34,305 nt of DNA. Source: Nitrospira sp. GTDB lineage: Bacteria; Nitrospirota; Nitrospiria; Nitrospirales; Nitrospiraceae. The DNA is taken from assembly GCA_020853775.1 (NCBI GenBank), contig JADYYH010000085.1, forward strand, positions 1 to 34,305, given 5' to 3'. Each line of letters begins with the position of its first letter. Position 1 is the first letter of the stretch. The translations under genes and the position numbers were made by a program. Of this stretch, positions 1 through 6,140 are shown piece by piece. The notes beneath the pieces were generated by a model. That model ran no database searches. It saw only the letters and a list, made by a program, of their open reading frames with translations, and was not told the origin of the DNA.

Positions 1-40
1 TGAAACAGTATGTTGAGGCCGCGAGGAGCGAGCCCGCCCG

Positions 41-67
41 CTGGCATGCCGCACAACCGCATGCCAG
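41..67. repeat. Perfect 9-bp inverted repeat (hairpin)
   Basis: CTGGCATGC at 41-49 and GCATGCCAG at 59-67 are perfect inverted arms around a 9-base loop. There is no U-tract after it, so it could be the terminator of a gene left of the window, a protein-binding palindrome or part of a repeat. It lies about 75 bases upstream of the first gene. Confidence 0.45.
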
Positions 68-143
68 CTTGTCGCAGCGGCGTATCGGCGGTTGCAGTAG
101 AAGTCATCGTGAATAATGCGGGCTAGGTTCTGAAGGAGATGCC

Positions 144-2015
144 ATGAGGCTGAAATTACATCCTGTCCGAGGTGTAGTCGCGGCTGCGTTACTCGTGTGC
201 GGGTGTGATGCCGTACACTTCACGCCAGAAGCAAAGATCAATGCGGCAGTTCCGCTCTCTCAGGAACTAGTGTCGGCATTGGCCGATATGCGTGGACAGT
301 TACCCTTGGAGCAGGTGGAACGTCTGGAGACAGAGGTTTCTGATCGACTAAAGATTCGTGCCACCAACTGTGCCGCCGGCTATTCACCAGGTTGGTTTTC
401 TACGGTTGAGGCCGTCAGGTCACGCTTAACTGATCTTGCATGTTTTACACAAGCAGATAGCGCGGCCCTTAAATGGCTCGGTCTTCGTCGTGTGGGCTTG
501 CTTCTGGAGCAGACTCCCTTGCGGCCCCTTCCCCAGAAGCCCTTGAGCTTCTATGTCGCTGATGGGTTCATCATGGGCGCAAGCTTTGCGGAGAATGCAG
601 GGGTTGCACTACTGGAGACAAAGGAACGAGTGCAGATTATTGATCTGGCAACCGGTCAGACAATGATGCAGGAGCCGAAGTCCGACTTCCGCCATGCGGC
701 ACTTTCTCCCAACGGCAGGGTGTTCGTAATGGGCGTGCAGCGTGGTAGTCAGATCCGGCACACGGAAACAGGCAAAGTGTTGGCTGAACTACCATATGCC
801 CGTCCCTACGGTTTTCACTGGGTAAGTCGGAACATCGCTGTATACAACAATCATGAGCATCAGAATGATTTGGACAGGGCTACCATTATCGATTTTGGAA
901 CCGGCCTGGAGACTCGATTGAAGGAAGTAGACGGTTCAGTTCAAGGTATGAGGCCTGTTCCGGGAAATCCTCACAGGTTTGTGGTCGGCTCCAATCAGAA
1001 AGTGTCAACCATCGAAATTCTCAAGAATAAGAGCGCGGTAGACGTAAAACTCCTACGGGAAGAGACTCTCCTTAGCCCACCGTGGGCTCTCAATAATTCT
1101 GGCATCACGAGCGATGGAGCCTATTGCTTTAGTGCCGTGAAAGATCTGCATCTGATCACAACGTCTTCGCTTGAACAAATGGCCATTCCGTTCGGACGAT
1201 TTTATCTTCAGGAGGCGGTTCCTGCCCCTGATCCAGATAAGGTGCTACTCACAGGTTTCAGCACCGATGCCACGCAGATCGCCGTTCCGCAACTTCTTTT
1301 CTCCATTGGGAAGCGCACGCTCACACCCATTAAATCCCGGCAGGGTGTTCCAGAACGATTTCAATACCTCCCATCGTTCAATCGGCTCATCGCGATTGAC
1401 GGGGCGAAGATAGCCGTTCTAGAGCATCTTCCGTTAGGTGAGCCTGTGGCACTTGAAGATTTCGTAGTCGATCCGTCCCTCGTCAATGTATCAACCGCTC
1501 ACCGAGAGACCCAGAAGGTTGACAGGAATACGCTGGCGGAATTTGCCAGGGATGCGAAGATAGAGGCCGTGGGAGTGTACGAAGGGGCTGGTGGGACACA
1601 CGCATTTGGCAAACAGTCACAGGCTGGTACCGTGGAGGTGAGGATCCGTTCTTCCTCCATACCAATAGCGCTGGTCTTGAGTTCATACGAACCCGTGCGG
1701 TGGAGGCTAACCCCTGAGCCTGGGGCCAAGATTGCTGCGGTGTTGGTGTCGAGCTACCAGGCTTCAGAAGTGGAGGGTGCGGGATCGGCTCGCGTGATGG
1801 TGATAGCCAACATACACGCCTACAAAAGTGGAACCTCCGAGTTCAACAACTTGGATGGTCAAGTCTTTCGTCTAACCGGCAAACACATTTCCCTATTTCA
1901 AGGGGCCTATACCGGAGTCGCCTTTCGCGTTGGAGGGGAACCATTGGTAAAGCCCATGGTTCCTCCGGTTCACGGTGGTAGGCTTGGGATCCAATTGCAA
2001 GGCACGGATCACTGA
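144..2015 (+). CDS. Predicted lipoprotein with WD40-like propeller segment, unknown function
   Basis: This encodes a 623-residue protein with a lipoprotein signal: a basic start, a hydrophobic stretch and a lipobox ending at Cys21 (LVCGC), so it is probably anchored in the envelope. The start is supported by GAAGGAG about seven bases before ATG. Residues from about 140 to 440 contain segments resembling WD40-like or quinoprotein propeller strands, for example DLATGQT followed by LSPNGRVFVMG. The C-terminal 150 residues look like a separate beta-rich domain. Base composition is visibly poorer in GC than the rest of the window, with more AT-ending codons, which suggests a different history. I do not recognise a named family. 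The next gene starts about 100 bases later on the same strand. Confidence 0.8.
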   Translation: MRLKLHPVRGVVAAALLVCGCDAVHFTPEAKINAAVPLSQELVSALADMRGQLPLEQVERLETEVSDRLKIRATNCAAGYSPGWFSTVEAVRSRLTDLACFTQADSAALKWLGLRRVGLLLEQTPLRPLPQKPLSFYVADGFIMGASFAENAGVALLETKERVQIIDLATGQTMMQEPKSDFRHAALSPNGRVFVMGVQRGSQIRHTETGKVLAELPYARPYGFHWVSRNIAVYNNHEHQNDLDRATIIDFGTGLETRLKEVDGSVQGMRPVPGNPHRFVVGSNQKVSTIEILKNKSAVDVKLLREETLLSPPWALNNSGITSDGAYCFSAVKDLHLITTSSLEQMAIPFGRFYLQEAVPAPDPDKVLLTGFSTDATQIAVPQLLFSIGKRTLTPIKSRQGVPERFQYLPSFNRLIAIDGAKIAVLEHLPLGEPVALEDFVVDPSLVNVSTAHRETQKVDRNTLAEFARDAKIEAVGVYEGAGGTHAFGKQSQAGTVEVRIRSSSIPIALVLSSYEPVRWRLTPEPGAKIAAVLVSSYQASEVEGAGSARVMVIANIHAYKSGTSEFNNLDGQVFRLTGKHISLFQGAYTGVAFRVGGEPLVKPMVPPVHGGRLGIQLQGTDH

Positions 2016-2117
2016 CGAGGCGAAAAGATGATCGGGGGTTGGCGCATAATGGGGAGTCACGTCGCTGGGAGATGTGCATTGCTCTCGTTCGGTTGTGGTC
2101 GCAAAGGAGGTCCGACT

Positions 2118-3014
2118 ATGGGATGGCCTCAGCTCTGGGGCGTGGTAATGGTTATGGCGTCGTTGTGTGGTTGGCCCTTGCCCGCCTTGGCCGATGAGCC
2201 GAAGTCGTCTGGCCTGCACTGGCTTGAGGGGCCCACCGACGCGAAGCTGGGTGACCAAGCATTGCTGAAGCTGCCCAAAGGCTATCAATTCCTGGGTGCA
2301 CAAGAGACGCAGGCGCTGTTGAAGAGAATGGGGAACTTCCCTTCCGGTTCCGAGCTGGGTTTGATTACGGCGACCGGCGAAGGCGAACAGTGGTTTATGG
2401 TCGTGCGTTATATCGATGCGGGCTACGTCAAGGACGACGAGGCGGCCAATTGGGACGCCGATGCGCTCATGACCTCCATTAAAGAAGGCACGGAAGAAGA
2501 CAACAAGAACCGCCAGGCGCAGGGGTTCCCGCCGTTGATCATTCGCGGGTGGGAAGAGAAGCCGCATTATGACAAGGCGGCGAACAAGGTGGTCTGGGCG
2601 ATTTCGGCGCAGGAACGGGATTCGCCGATGGGGGTCAATTACAACACGTTGGCCTTGGGGCGGCAGGGGTATCTCAGCATGAACATGGTGGGGTCGCTGG
2701 AACAGCTGCCGATGCTGAAGCCGCATGTCAGCCAATTACTGGCCAATGTGGAATTCGTCGAAGGGAAACGGTACACCGACTTCAACAGCACGACAGATAA
2801 GGTGGCGGCGGTCGGCCTGACGGCGCTCATTGCGGGCGCAGCCGTCAAGTCCGGTTTGCTGGCGAAGCTGTGGGCCTTCATCATTCCCTTGGTGTTGGCC
2901 GGCAAGAAGCTGTTGATGTTGCTGGTGATTGCGCTCGGCGGATTGGCTGCCAAATACCTCAAGAAGAAACCGCAGGCCGAGCAGCCTGGCGGGGGCGGAG
3001 GATCGCCCTCGTGA
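2118..3014 (+). CDS. DUF2167 family membrane-anchored protein
   Basis: This 298-residue protein matches the DUF2167 family (COG4714) as I know it. Signs are a signal peptide ending in ALA-DEP, a motif LGDQALLKLPKGYQFL near the start of the mature part, then GYVKDDEAANWDADALMTSI, GFPPL, KPHYD and INYNT-like (VNYNTLALGRQGYLS) blocks. A C-terminal double hydrophobic segment ends in a basic, Gly/Pro-rich tail, so most of the protein should sit outside the cytoplasm. The frame is open from 2028, but ATG 2118 was chosen because GGAGG lies seven bases before it and because the signal peptide begins there. Its stop overlaps the start of the M50 protease gene (GTGA), implying translational coupling. 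The family's biochemical role is unknown to me. Confidence 0.85.
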   Translation: MGWPQLWGVVMVMASLCGWPLPALADEPKSSGLHWLEGPTDAKLGDQALLKLPKGYQFLGAQETQALLKRMGNFPSGSELGLITATGEGEQWFMVVRYIDAGYVKDDEAANWDADALMTSIKEGTEEDNKNRQAQGFPPLIIRGWEEKPHYDKAANKVVWAISAQERDSPMGVNYNTLALGRQGYLSMNMVGSLEQLPMLKPHVSQLLANVEFVEGKRYTDFNSTTDKVAAVGLTALIAGAAVKSGLLAKLWAFIIPLVLAGKKLLMLLVIALGGLAAKYLKKKPQAEQPGGGGGSPS

Positions 3015-3724
3015 AGATCCTCCTCCTGCTCCTCGGTGGCCTCAAATTCGGCAAGATCGCCCTCACCGGCGGGACTATGCTGCTGTCGATGGTGGCGTAT
3101 AGTTTTATTTTTGGCTGGTGGTACGCGGTCGGGTTTGTGCTCCTGATTCTGTTTCACGAGTTGGGGCATTATGCTGCCGCGAAACAGCGTAACCTGAACG
3201 TCGGCGCTCCCACCTTCATTCCTTTCGTCGGTGCCTGGATTCAACTCAAAGAGCAGCCGATGGATGTGGAAACCGAAGCCTATGTGGGGATTGCCGGGCC
3301 GGTCGCCGGTACCGTGGCGGCCATGGCCTGTTATTACGCCGCCGAATATACGCAGAGCCAATTGATGTTGGCCCTGGCCTACGCCGGGTTCATGATCAAT
3401 CTGTTCAATCTCATTCCGCTCTCTCCGTTGGACGGCGGCCGGATCACCGCCATTATCTCCCCGAAGGTCTGGTGGCTGGGGGTGCCGATCCTGATCGGTC
3501 TCTTCGTCATGAACCAGAGTCCCATGTTGCTCTTGATTGCGATCATGGCGATCCCGCATGTCATGTCCACCTTTCGTGGAGGCCCCTCGGGCCTGCCCGA
3601 ACGCTACTACGAGGTGCCGCTCTCAACCAAGGTCAGCTATGGCCTGTACTACCTCGGGCTCGCCGCCTTTCTTGGTATCATGAGTTATGAGACGCACCTG
3701 CTGCTGCCGTCCGGTCGCGGGTAA
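3011..3724 (+). CDS. M50-family (site-2-protease-like) membrane zinc metalloprotease
   Basis: This is an integral membrane protein of 237 residues. The zinc-binding motif HELGH is at residues 49-53 inside a hydrophobic segment, and a second motif NLIPLSPLDGG has its Asp at about residue 141. Both are diagnostic of M50 proteases, so an intramembrane or membrane-proximal peptidase is well supported. No PDZ domain is visible, unlike RseP; size and layout resemble the shorter M50B-type proteins. GTG 3011 was chosen: GGAGG at 2997-3001 is well spaced and the start overlaps the DUF2167 stop by four bases. The longer open frame from 2870 lies inside the upstream gene. The coupling suggests that the DUF2167 protein is a partner or substrate, which is inference. 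Confidence 0.9.
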   Translation: MKILLLLLGGLKFGKIALTGGTMLLSMVAYSFIFGWWYAVGFVLLILFHELGHYAAAKQRNLNVGAPTFIPFVGAWIQLKEQPMDVETEAYVGIAGPVAGTVAAMACYYAAEYTQSQLMLALAYAGFMINLFNLIPLSPLDGGRITAIISPKVWWLGVPILIGLFVMNQSPMLLLIAIMAIPHVMSTFRGGPSGLPERYYEVPLSTKVSYGLYYLGLAAFLGIMSYETHLLLPSGRG

Positions 3725-3757
3725 CCGGATGTCCCATCTCAGCTCTTCCTCCTCAGG

Positions 3758-4477
3758 GTGGATGCCGTGAACACTTACACGGCGGAAGTGAACCGCATTC
3801 AGGATTTGACGCATGACGTGCGAGCGATCGAGCTGCGCCTGCTGGATCCACCGACGATGAGCTTTAAGGCCGGCCAGTTTGTCTCGTTCGAGGTGCCGAA
3901 GGAGGGACAGCCACGGCCCGTGACGAGGCCCTATTCCATTGCCTCGCCGCCGGAGCAGCAGGATCGGATCCTCCTTGTTCTCAATCTCGTTCAGGGCGGA
4001 CCCGGTTCGAGCTACTTGTTTAGTTTGCGCGAAGGGGAGCGAACGTCATGTAAGGGGCCGGCTGGCGCGTTTTACCTCCGGGACGACGGGACGAAAGATC
4101 TGCTGTTCGTGGCGACGGGAACCGGCATCGCGCCCATGCGGAGCATGATTCTGACGCAATTGCAACGACAGCCGGACCGGCCGGTCACGTTGTTTTGGGG
4201 ATTGCGCAGTCAACGGGATCTCTACTGGCAGGATGAACTGGCCATGCTGGTCGCCGCCCATCCCCGGTTGACTGTGGTGACGACGTTGTCCCGGCCTGAG
4301 CCGGGGTGGCAGGGCGCGAGCGGGCGCGTGACAGCCTTGGTGGAGGAACGGATCGCTTCCGTGAGAAATCTCGCCGTCTATCTCTGCGGCGGGAGCGGCA
4401 TGATCAAGGATGTGACAGCCCGGATCAACGCCAAGGGGTTGTGTCCGATCTATCGCGAGAAGTACTACGACGAATGA
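3758..4477 (+). CDS. Ferredoxin-NAD(P)H reductase-like flavoprotein
   Basis: This 239-residue protein has the two-domain FNR fold. RPYSIAS at residues 57-63 is the FAD-binding motif of the beta-barrel domain. GTGIAPM from residue 121 is the NAD(P)-binding motif, and CGGSGM near residue 211 is the conserved C-terminal Cys-Gly segment. It ends in a Tyr-rich tail (YREKYYDE). Such proteins move electrons between NAD(P)H and ferredoxin, flavodoxin or an oxygenase partner. No iron-sulfur domain is fused and no obvious partner is adjacent, so the acceptor is unknown. The start is GTG 3758 or GTG 3767; neither has a strong ribosome site. The stop is followed one base later by an inverted-repeat element. 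Confidence 0.9.
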   Translation: MDAVNTYTAEVNRIQDLTHDVRAIELRLLDPPTMSFKAGQFVSFEVPKEGQPRPVTRPYSIASPPEQQDRILLVLNLVQGGPGSSYLFSLREGERTSCKGPAGAFYLRDDGTKDLLFVATGTGIAPMRSMILTQLQRQPDRPVTLFWGLRSQRDLYWQDELAMLVAAHPRLTVVTTLSRPEPGWQGASGRVTALVEERIASVRNLAVYLCGGSGMIKDVTARINAKGLCPIYREKYYDE

Positions 4478-4478
4478 C

Positions 4479-4599
4479 GGCCGATGAAAGAGGTCGCCAG
4501 CGGCGTTCTCTGTCGCATGCCTCCCTGCGACGTACCCAGAGGGTACGCCTCAGTCGTCAGGCTCCTTGTGGCCTTGCTGGACGACCCCTTTGATCGGCC
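4479..4599 (+). repeat. Dispersed inverted-repeat element, copy A
   Basis: This 121-base element starts one base after the stop of the flavoprotein gene. The left arm (from 4479, GGCCGATGAAAGAGGTCG) pairs with the right arm (4576-4599, complement GGCCGATCAAAGGGGTCG) over about 22 of 24 positions. An inner perfect hairpin CGTACCC-aga-GGGTACG sits in the middle. The order of blocks is left arm, CGTTCTC, inner hairpin, GCCTC, GGCCTTGCTGGA, right arm. The same order occurs at 31810-31935. It may be a MITE-like element or a structured 3'-end RNA. Confidence 0.75.
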
Positions 4600-4612
4600 T
4601 GGTTGTTGGCGC

Positions 4613-4675
4613 GCTGAAAGAGGCCGCCGGCATCGTTCCCGGTCGCACGACGTCCCGTGATGTACGACCCTCGAC
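4613..4675 (+). repeat. Truncated tandem copy of the same repeat (A2)
   Basis: GCTGAAAGAGGCCGCCGGC from 4613 resembles the left arm of copy A. It is followed by a GTTCCCGGTCGCA block (copy A has GTTCTCTGTCGCA) and a decayed inner-hairpin region GACGTCCCGTGATGTACG. No right arm is recognisable. It reads as a second, partial copy next to copy A. Confidence 0.45.
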
Positions 4676-4696
4676 GAATAACGGCTGATGCAGGTC

Positions 4697-4876
4697 CTAC
4701 TTGGCGGCGCGCTTGGTGGTATGTTGAAAGACGCACTTGGGGCAGGTGTAGTGAATGAATTGCCCCCCGGCGACCAGGCGTTTCGTCATGGCCACCTTGC
4801 ACCAGGTGCACAGGCGGTCGGGCAAGTCAGCGGTCTGAGACGGGGCGTTGGACGGCGATGTGGATGGTTCAGTCAT
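4697..4876 (-). CDS. Small zinc-ribbon protein
   Basis: This 59-residue protein (62 from the upstream ATG at 4885) has two CxxC knuckles, CTWC and CPKC, about 20 residues apart, typical of a zinc-ribbon fold. The N-terminus is Ser/Pro-rich and probably disordered, and the tail is basic. Such small proteins often bind nucleic acids or act as modules, but no specific function can be assigned. ATG 4876 was preferred because a possible promoter (TTGACA at 4913-4908, GAGAAT at 4889-4884) would place the -10 box over the upstream ATG and start transcription almost at 4876. The gene diverges from the SpeD-like gene. Confidence 0.75.
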   Translation of the reverse strand: MTEPSTSPSNAPSQTADLPDRLCTWCKVAMTKRLVAGGQFIHYTCPKCVFQHTTKRAAK

Positions 4877-4883
4877 GGCGCGC

Positions 4884-4913
4884 ATTCTCGCTAAGGGCTC
4901 ACAAGTTTGTCAA
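4884..4913 (-). promoter_or_regulatory. Possible sigma70 promoter of the zinc-ribbon gene
   Basis: On the minus strand a perfect TTGACA (4913-4908) is followed after 18 bases by GAGAAT (4889-4884). The predicted transcription start is at or just before ATG 4876, which would give a leaderless mRNA. Confidence 0.35.
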
Positions 4914-4948
4914 TGCGAGCGCGGCGTGAGAAATTTCCGAGATAAATA

Positions 4949-4977
4949 TTTACAGTGTTTTCATCGTTCAGTATAGT
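4949..4977 (+). promoter_or_regulatory. Predicted sigma70 promoter of the SpeD-like gene
   Basis: TTTACA (4949-4954), a 17-base spacer and TATAGT (4972-4977) match the sigma70 consensus at five of six positions each, in an AT-rich island. The leader to ATG 5032 would be about 48 bases. Confidence 0.65.
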
Positions 4978-5031
4978 GCATAGATATGCTTCACCACTCC
5001 CACCACCCCCAACAGAAAGGTCGTATCGCAT

Positions 5032-5475
5032 ATGCACAACGCCGAAGGTGCCACCTCCGACGACATCTCATCATCTTCACCCAGGATTGCTGACTCCGCA
5101 GTCCATCCGGACTCTGTCGGACCCGGCAAGGCCTGGGGTATTTGCACCTCCGTTGACCTCCACGATTGCATTCCCGAACGCATTCGCGATGCCAAACAAA
5201 TCGAAGCCTACGTTGTGCAGCTCTGCGAGCTGATCGAGATGAAGCGATATGGCGCCTGCCAGATCGTCAATTTCGGTGAAGGTCGCGTGGCGGGCTACAG
5301 CATGGTGCAGTTGATCGAGACCTCCTTGATCAGCGGTCACTTCGCCAATGACACCAACAGCGCCTATCTCGATATTTTCAGTTGCAAGGGCTATGAGCCG
5401 ACCGTCGTCGAAGAATTCTCCAAAGCCTTCTTCGGTGCCCGTCGTTCGAGCCATCGGGCCATGTTGCGGTACTAG
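5032..5475 (+). CDS. S-adenosylmethionine decarboxylase-like (SpeD-fold) pyruvoyl protein
   Basis: This 147-residue protein resembles bacterial class 1b AdoMet decarboxylase, the pyruvoyl enzyme that makes decarboxylated AdoMet for spermidine synthesis. The usual Glu-Ser-His cleavage site is replaced by E96-T97-S98. The spacing of the three catalytic residues is still that of the Thermotoga enzyme (Ser63, His68, Cys83): Ser98, His103 (+5) and Cys118 (+15). A one-residue shift therefore preserves the active-site layout, and self-cleavage at Ser98 is plausible. The first 30 residues are Ser/Pro-rich and extra. SpeD relatives with changed substrates (arginine or ornithine) have been reported, so the substrate is open. 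No spermidine synthase gene is nearby. GAAAGG at 5015-5020 is a fair ribosome site. Confidence 0.75.
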   Translation: MHNAEGATSDDISSSSPRIADSAVHPDSVGPGKAWGICTSVDLHDCIPERIRDAKQIEAYVVQLCELIEMKRYGACQIVNFGEGRVAGYSMVQLIETSLISGHFANDTNSAYLDIFSCKGYEPTVVEEFSKAFFGARRSSHRAMLRY

Positions 5476-5479
5476 TCTG

Positions 5480-5518
5480 GTACGTCCGCCCCGGCGGGGG
5501 ACGTACTCTCGCCGGGGC
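5480..5518 (+). promoter_or_regulatory. Two mutually exclusive hairpins between the SpeD-like and SCP2 genes
   Basis: Hairpin 1 has perfect 8-base arms GTACGTCC (5480-5487) and GGACGTAC (5499-5506). Hairpin 2 has perfect 9-base arms GCCCCGGCG (5488-5496) and CGCCGGGGC (5510-5518). They share bases and cannot form together. Hairpin 2 covers the only purine-rich stretch before ATG 5527, so the layout could act as an RNA switch or attenuator. Confidence 0.5.
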
Positions 5519-5526
5519 GCCATCGC

Positions 5527-5871
5527 ATGACTCACTCACAACCCAAAACGGTACGAGCCTTCTTTGCCACGCTTCCCGGTAAGTTGGATCCTGAAGCGGC
5601 CGAGGACCTGGATGTCGTCTATCAGTTCGATCTGAACGGGGCCGACGGCGGACAGTACCAACTCCAGATTCGAGACGGAGCCTGCCAGGTGTCCGAAGGG
5701 ATGCATCCGGACCCGAATGTCACGCTCGCGATGTCGGGTGAAGATTGTCTGCGAGTACTGAATGGTCAGGTCAGTGGCACCATGATCGCTATGACCGGCC
5801 GTCTCCGCATCAGCGGTGATATGGGGTTAGCGCTTCAGCTGGCGTCCCTCTTCCCCAGTCTCCGTCCTTAA
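5527..5871 (+). CDS. SCP2 sterol-binding domain protein
   Basis: This 114-residue protein consists of a single SCP2-like domain. The pattern is a short helix (VRAFFATLPGKLDPE), a strand VVYQFDLNG, GGQYQLQI, then DPNVTLAMSGEDCLRVLNGQ and a final helix after GRLRISGDMGLALQL. Family members bind hydrophobic ligands such as lipids in a tunnel; bacterial members are often of unknown ligand. It has no signal peptide, so it is cytosolic. It lies 51 bases after the SpeD-like gene on the same strand and is probably co-transcribed. The intervening hairpins may control its translation. The gene converges on the RND operon. Confidence 0.88.
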   Translation: MTHSQPKTVRAFFATLPGKLDPEAAEDLDVVYQFDLNGADGGQYQLQIRDGACQVSEGMHPDPNVTLAMSGEDCLRVLNGQVSGTMIAMTGRLRISGDMGLALQLASLFPSLRP

Positions 5872-6040
5872 GAATCTGTCCGAGTCATGCCATTCTGCTG
5901 CGGCAAATGAGCTGCCGGCATCTGCATCGTTCTCGGCGCGAAAAATCCTCAACGTATTCCAGTGATTACGCCTCCGGTTTTTTGCGCCTGCGGCCTCGCA
6001 TCTACCATCAGCTCCTGTGCCTCGCAACGAAGGATGACTC

Positions 6041-6064
6041 GGACAGACTCTTGGCAGTCTGTTC
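6041..6064. terminator. Hairpin between convergent genes
   Basis: ACAGACT (6043-6049) and AGTCTGT (6056-6062) are perfect arms around a 6-base loop, extended by one G-U and one G-C pair. It lies between the convergent SCP2 and RND genes and could end transcription from both sides. There is no clear U-tract. The remainder of 5872-6140 holds no gene that I can support. Confidence 0.45.
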
Positions 6065-6072
6065 AGACCCAC

Positions 6073-6088
6073 CGCCAGCGGCGTTCTC
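6073..6088. repeat. Fragment matching the dispersed repeat (C)
   Basis: A 16-base stretch CGCCAGCGGCGTTCTC is identical to bases 4495-4510 in repeat copy A. The inner hairpin and the other arm are not clear, so this is at most a decayed or partial copy, placed downstream of the RND gene stop. Confidence 0.35.
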
Positions 6089-6140
6089 GATTGCTTTCCT
6101 CGGATTCCATTCAACCCGCGTCCGCCCGCAAAGGCCTCCG

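Noticed and set aside
1893-2735. 280-codon open frame on the minus strand
   Set aside because: It lies antisense to the lipoprotein and DUF2167 genes, and its product is Arg/His/Gln-rich without recognisable domains; it is a by-product of GC-rich coding on the other strand.
2639-3559. 306-codon open frame on the minus strand
   Set aside because: Antisense to the DUF2167/M50 pair, which have clear family motifs; composition is of shadow type.
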